Assembly: GCA_020027305.1 (NCBI GenBank) | Contig: JAHRAM010000171.1 | Coordinates: 1-7,443 of the forward strand | Origin: Acidimicrobiia bacterium | GTDB lineage: Bacteria > Actinomycetota > Acidimicrobiia > Acidimicrobiales > Hopanoidiivorantaceae | DNA length: 7,443 nucleotides | Reading direction: 5' to 3' | Shown here: positions 4,510 through 7,443 of the stretch, piece by piece | Position numbering within the stretch: the stretch's first letter is position 1 | How the letters are laid out: every line of letters begins with the position of its first letter | The notes under the pieces: model-generated | What the model saw: the letters and a program-made list of their open reading frames with translations, nothing else | Database searches by the model: none | What the model was told of the DNA's origin: nothing | Translations under genes and position numbers: made by a program

Positions 4510-5707
4510 GGGAAACACGAGCTAGTCGCTCCCAGTCGCTAAAGGTGAGTTCTTGTGGGCGTGCTGTTTCTGGAACCTCTGCCCTTGCGAAATCTTGGCT
4601 GGGAATTTCTGTGAGGGATTTGCGAAGCATCTTTCGGCGTTTTGAAAATGCCTGCCTTGCCAAACTAAATGCCTTTTCTGCTATGGCATTATTAGGTGTT
4701 GTGTCAGGTGTTGTGTCAGGTGTTGTGTCAGGTGTTGTGCCAGGTGTTGTGCCGCTTTGCGACTTGTCTGGTGGAGAATTTTCTGCTGGCTTTCTCACCA
4801 GCTTTAAAAGTTCGGAATCGACATTTGGTTTTGGATAAAAAACTGCGGGCGAAACTTTTCCACCGCTTTCGATTTCACAATGATATTGTGCCTTCAGGCT
4901 GGTTATCCCAAAATTGCTGTCGCCTGGTTTTGCGCGCAATCGTTCGGCTACCTCTTTTTGAACCATCACAGAAAGTTCTAAAACTCTGTTGCACTCATCC
5001 AAGACATCCAAAATGAGCCGAGTGGAAATGTTGTAGGGCAGGTTTGCCACCAGCTTCACTTTTTGGTCGCCCGCTTTTTTATTTTGCCCGCTTTTGTTTT
5101 CGTTTTCATCTTGCCCGTTTTCGTTTTCGTATTGTCCGTTTTTATTTTTGTTGTCAGCCTCGTTTTTACTGTCGGCCTCGTTCTCATTGTCGACTTCGTT
5201 TTCATCTTGCCCGTTTGAATTTGAAGCAACAGAAAATTTGTCAATCAGTTCGTCAAAATTAATTTCAGTAACGTCGGCAAAAACCACATTGACATTTCCA
5301 ACTTGGAAATCTAACGCATTATTTTTGCTGTTTGAAAACATCGCTACATTTGATTTAGGCGATTCAAGCCCGACATTTTGATTTTTAGAGCTTGCCGATT
5401 GTTGATCAACGTCTATCTCTTGCTGATCAAAAGATGTGTCACCCTTTAGCTCTTCAAATAAATTCTCCAAGAGTAGGTGACGCAATCGTTCATCTGTTTC
5501 AATGGCGACAACTGCATCAGCCGATTTTGTCAGCCCGACTGTCAAGGCTCCACATCCAGCCCCAACCTCAATCACTAAATCATTTTTGCCAACATCGGCA
5601 AATCGCAAAATGCGGTCAATGGTATTTTTGTCTGTGACGAAATTTTGACCGAGGCTCTTTTTGGGCCTGATGTCGTGTAGCTCAAGCTGGTCTCTTAGCT
5701 TCCCCAC
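4505..5707 (-). CDS. rsmA: 16S rRNA dimethyladenosine transferase RsmA (KsgA), enlarged by three insertions
   Basis: The enzyme dimethylates two adjacent adenosines in helix 45 of 16S rRNA using S-adenosylmethionine, late in 30S assembly. Diagnostic motifs are KKSLGQNF (16-23), the SAM-binding VIEVGAGCGALT (45-56), ETD (70-72), FADV (143-146), the catalytic NLPYNIS (222-228), FYPKPNVDS (290-298) and the C-terminal FSKRRKMLRKSL (354-365). The protein has 400 residues against the usual 260-300. The excess lies in three linkers: about 88-133, about 160-215 (Asn/Glu/Asp/Lys-rich, with NENEADSKNEADNKNK) and 319-340 (five TTP repeats). All motifs are intact, so it is probably active. The start is GTG 5707, 15 bp after the tatD stop; no in-frame ATG and no strong Shine-Dalgarno is near. 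It is the last gene of the metG-tatD-rsmA run. Confidence 0.95.
   Translation of the reverse strand: MGKLRDQLELHDIRPKKSLGQNFVTDKNTIDRILRFADVGKNDLVIEVGAGCGALTVGLTKSADAVVAIETDERLRHLLLENLFEELKGDTSFDQQEIDVDQQSASSKNQNVGLESPKSNVAMFSNSKNNALDFQVGNVNVVFADVTEINFDELIDKFSVASNSNGQDENEVDNENEADSKNEADNKNKNGQYENENGQDENENKSGQNKKAGDQKVKLVANLPYNISTRLILDVLDECNRVLELSVMVQKEVAERLRAKPGDSNFGITSLKAQYHCEIESGGKVSPAVFYPKPNVDSELLKLVRKPAENSPPDKSQSGTTPGTTPDTTPDTTPDTTPNNAIAEKAFSLARQAFSKRRKMLRKSLTEIPSQDFARAEVPETARPQELTFSDWERLARVSR
4695..4754. repeat. 12-bp tandem repeat, five copies, inside rsmA
   Basis: GGTGTTGTGTCA occurs three times without change (4695-4706, 4707-4718, 4719-4730) and then as GGTGTTGTGCCA (4731-4742) and GGTGTTGTGCCG (4743-4754). 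On the coding strand the units give GTTP, GTTP, DTTP, DTTP, DTTP in the C-terminal domain linker. The identical copies suggest recent, length-variable slippage that keeps the frame. Confidence 0.95.
5072..5221 (-). repeat. Asn/Glu/Asp/Lys-rich insertion with internal repeats in rsmA
   Basis: Codons 163-212, directly before KVKLVANLPY, encode repeated short words such as GQDENE, NENEAD, SKNEAD, NGQYENE and NGQDENE. The DNA consists of variants of a short C/T-rich motif on the plus strand (forms of TTCGTTTTCATCTTGCCCG). The segment should be a charged, disordered loop next to the catalytic motif. Confidence 0.8.
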
Positions 5708-5722
5708 AATACTGCCCGCAAC

Positions 5723-6535
5723 TCAAATCGCATACGCCCGAGAAGTGTTTTCCCAAGTCTGGCTCGCCAGCTCGTTGAACGGAACACCCATAACCTCGCT
5801 CAGCTTCTTTCCAACAAAAACCAGATTGGCGGGGGTGTTAGTTTTGCCCCTGTGTGGTTCGGGCGACAAAAACGGAACATCGGTTTCAACCAAAACCGAC
5901 TCTGGCACAAACAACTTGGCAGCCTCGCGAACCTCTGGGGCATTCTTAAATGTTAGAACTCCGCTGAAAGAAATGTAGCCTCCCCGCTTTTTGATTTCGG
6001 CGACCTCGGCTGGGCCTCCCGTGAAACAATGGAATATGGTGGAATCAGGAGCGCCAACTTCATCCAGCACCTCAAAAGTCTCAGCCCAAGCGTCTCGGCT
6101 GTGAATCACCAGCGGAAGGCTGTAGTTTTTTGCCAACTGGATTTGGCTGGCAAAGACTTCTCGCTGGATGTCTCGCTCAGAGTGGTCATAGTAAAAATCT
6201 AAACCGCACTCGCCAACAGCTATCACCTTTTTTTCTGAAAGCATTGCCTCTAACTCGGCTAGTGCTTCAGGCGTGTTGTGATCTTTGGCATCGTGTGGGT
6301 GAACCCCAACCGTTGCAAAGACGTTGCTGGAGGTGGCGTTGGATTGGGCAGTGTCGTTAGGTTGGGTGGTATCGCCGAATTGGTTTGCCACCTCGATGGC
6401 TTGGCGTGAAGTCGTTAGGTCGGTGCCGATGTTTATGAGCCGTTCAACTCCATTGGCTGCGGCGGCCTCCACTTCTTGGGCGGCAGTTTCTGGTTTGAGG
6501 TGGCAGTGGTTGTCTGTCCAGACTGGGCGGGTCAT
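5723..6535 (-). CDS. tatD: TatD family metal-dependent hydrolase/DNase
   Basis: A 270-residue amidohydrolase-superfamily TIM barrel with the expected metal ligands: His10 and His12 in DNHCHL, Glu109 in VGECGLDFYYDHS, His145 in VIHSRDA, His169 in HCFTGG and Asp219 in ETDVPFLSP. Family members are 3'-5' exonucleases or other Mg2+-dependent hydrolases implicated in DNA repair and RNA turnover; the precise substrate here is unknown. It has the usual length apart from a short insert at 55-70 made from two 18-bp units (6338-6355 and 6356-6373) encoding DTTQPN and DTAQSN. ATG 6535 starts one base after the metG TGA (6539-6537), which suggests translational coupling; rsmA follows after 15 bp. Many actinobacteria have rpfB between tatD and rsmA; it is absent here. 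Confidence 0.93.
   Translation of the reverse strand: MTRPVWTDNHCHLKPETAAQEVEAAAANGVERLINIGTDLTTSRQAIEVANQFGDTTQPNDTAQSNATSSNVFATVGVHPHDAKDHNTPEALAELEAMLSEKKVIAVGECGLDFYYDHSERDIQREVFASQIQLAKNYSLPLVIHSRDAWAETFEVLDEVGAPDSTIFHCFTGGPAEVAEIKKRGGYISFSGVLTFKNAPEVREAAKLFVPESVLVETDVPFLSPEPHRGKTNTPANLVFVGKKLSEVMGVPFNELASQTWENTSRAYAI
6338..6373. repeat. Diverged 18-bp tandem duplication inside tatD
   Basis: Two adjacent 18-bp units (6338-6355 and 6356-6373) agree at 13 of 18 positions and encode DTAQSN and DTTQPN in a loop between the second helix and the VGVHPHD strand. It is older or less constrained than the identical copies in rsmA. Confidence 0.6.
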
Positions 6536-6536
6536 C

Positions 6537-7443
6537 TCAATTTTCCAGTCGCGGAAACAGCGGTTTGCTCTTTGAGATTTTTGCTCTTGCCAGTGAGGTG
6601 CTTCCCAAGTTCGCCCCCCACTTCACCGAATTTGGCACACGACACTCATCCAAACATTCGCTGGGTGAAGGGTCGCAAAGCCCGATGGCATCAAAAATCT
6701 TTTCGGCAGTTTCAGGGATGACAGGCGACAACAAAATGGCTGCGATGCGAATCGCCTCTAGGCTGTCGCCCAAAATGGCATCTAGCTTAGCTTGCGCGGC
6801 TTGCTCTTCCTCGGTGTTTGAACCGCCTTTTAGCTCCCACGGTTTTTTGGCGGTCACCATTTCATTCACCTGATTTATGATTTCAAAGGATGCTTCAAGC
6901 GCACGGGAAGGCTGGAAGTTCTCCCACGCTGCGGTGGCCTCATTATAGGCTTTTTCACAAACCGCCACCAGTTGACTGTTTGGGTCTGGGGCAGGGGCAA
7001 TGCCTCCACACTTGCTTTCAACTAATGTGGTTATTCGCCCGAGCAGATTTCCCAATCCATTTGCTAGGTCGCTATTGTAGCGCTGCTGAAGTTCTTCATA
7101 GCTAAAGTCGCTGTCAGGGCCAAAGGGATTATCTCTCAGCAGGCAATAGCGAAATCCATCTACGCCGAAATCTTCAACCAAGTCGGCGGGGGCAATCTGG
7201 TTGAGCTTTGACTTTGACATTTTGTCGCCACCCACCAACAGCCAACCATGAACTCGCATCTTTGGCATCGGCGAAATGTCTGCTGCCATCAACATCGCCG
7301 GCCAATAAACGCAGTGGAAGCGGATGATGTCTTTTCCAATTAAGTGATAGGCGTTTTGCCACCAAGAATTAAAGCTGTCTTCATCTCGCCCATAGCCAGC
7401 TGCTGTGGCATAGTTAATGAGCGCGTCATACCAAACATAAAAA
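6537..7443 (-). CDS. metG: Methionyl-tRNA synthetase, C-terminal part (N-terminus outside window)
   Basis: The minus-strand frame is open to the window edge; 301 residues are visible, beginning FYVWYDALINYATAAGYG. The enzyme charges tRNA-Met with methionine for initiation and elongation. Visible parts are the end of the class I catalytic domain (GKDIIRFHCVYWPAMLM and HGWLL), the KMSKS ATP-binding loop (7209-7223) and the helical anticodon-binding domain (RYNSDLANGLGNLLGR, VTAKKPWELK, ILLSPVIPETAEKIFDAIG). The HIGH motif is outside the window. The protein ends at KPLFPRLEN, so it has no C-terminal EMAP/OB-fold extension, as in actinobacterial enzymes. An in-frame ATG at 7295 is internal. It overlaps nothing; tatD starts one base after its TGA. 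Confidence 0.96.
   Translation of the reverse strand, partial: FYVWYDALINYATAAGYGRDEDSFNSWWQNAYHLIGKDIIRFHCVYWPAMLMAADISPMPKMRVHGWLLVGGDKMSKSKLNQIAPADLVEDFGVDGFRYCLLRDNPFGPDSDFSYEELQQRYNSDLANGLGNLLGRITTLVESKCGGIAPAPDPNSQLVAVCEKAYNEATAAWENFQPSRALEASFEIINQVNEMVTAKKPWELKGGSNTEEEQAAQAKLDAILGDSLEAIRIAAILLSPVIPETAEKIFDAIGLCDPSPSECLDECRVPNSVKWGANLGSTSLARAKISKSKPLFPRLEN

Noticed and set aside
4545..5016. Plus-strand ORFs with Val-Val-Ser-Gly or Leu-Cys-Gln-Val repeats
   Set aside because: They are frames of the 12-bp repeat read opposite rsmA; the rsmA frame has all family motifs.
5044..5381. Plus-strand and minus-strand ORFs over the rsmA insertion (Arg/Phe-rich and Thr/Lys-rich)
   Set aside because: They arise because the short repeats keep several frames open; none has a start signal or a known motif.
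5708..5722. Room for an rpfB-like gene between tatD and rsmA
   Set aside because: Only 15 bp separate the two genes, so the Rpf gene common at this place in other actinobacteria is absent.
7174..7365. Minus-strand 63-codon ORF overlapping metG
   Set aside because: Out-of-frame shadow of metG; the metG frame continues through it with GKDIIRFHCVYW and KMSKS.

Overview
The window most likely comes from an actinobacterium (Actinomycetota) of only moderate GC content. Four things point that way. The genes metG, tatD, rsmA and ispE occur in the order typical of actinobacterial chromosomes. A 32-codon gene for the actinobacterial-type small ribosomal protein bS22 is present. A PIG-L deacetylase of the MshB/Mca (mycothiol pathway) type lies among them, and a tRNA-Gln sits close to ispE. 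I cannot name a genus.

Layout. Positions 1-831 (+) hold the C-terminal part of a type I restriction endonuclease R subunit (hsdR). It converges, with an 8-bp gap, on a minus-strand lipoprotein gene of unknown function (840-1688). Positions 1689-2278 are AT-rich and intergenic except for tRNA-Gln(UUG) on the minus strand (1972-2047). Just past the tRNA 3' end are three tandem palindromes built from one 11-bp half-site (1858-1963), and just before its 5' end is a 25-bp tandem duplication (2051-2100). The bS22 gene is at 2279-2377 (+), then ispE (2442-3362, -). A divergent MshB-like deacetylase gene (3378-4352, +) starts only 15 bp from the ispE start codon. A T-rich repeat block (4347-4434) follows, then rsmA (4505-5707), tatD (5723-6535) and the C-terminal part of metG (6537 to the window end), all on the minus strand and tightly packed as metG-tatD-rsmA.

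How the genes relate. MetG (tRNA-Met charging), RsmA (16S rRNA dimethylation), bS22 (small subunit) and tRNA-Gln all serve translation. IspE belongs to the MEP isoprenoid pathway, and TatD is a metal-dependent nuclease/hydrolase family. The deacetylase would act in low-molecular-weight thiol (mycothiol) metabolism or a related sugar deacetylation. HsdR and the lipoprotein look like accessory genes on the 3' side of the tRNA, where genomic islands often insert, but no integrase or attachment-site repeat is visible.

Two features stand out. First, four neighbouring conserved genes (ispE, the deacetylase, rsmA and tatD) carry in-frame, low-complexity, often tandemly repeated insertions at loops between conserved motifs, and the noncoding gaps carry similar short tandem duplications. 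Second, the 15-bp ispE/deacetylase gap contains overlapping TATAAT (+) and TAAAAT (-) elements placed so that both mRNAs could begin at or next to their start codons, which would be a compact bidirectional leaderless promoter.
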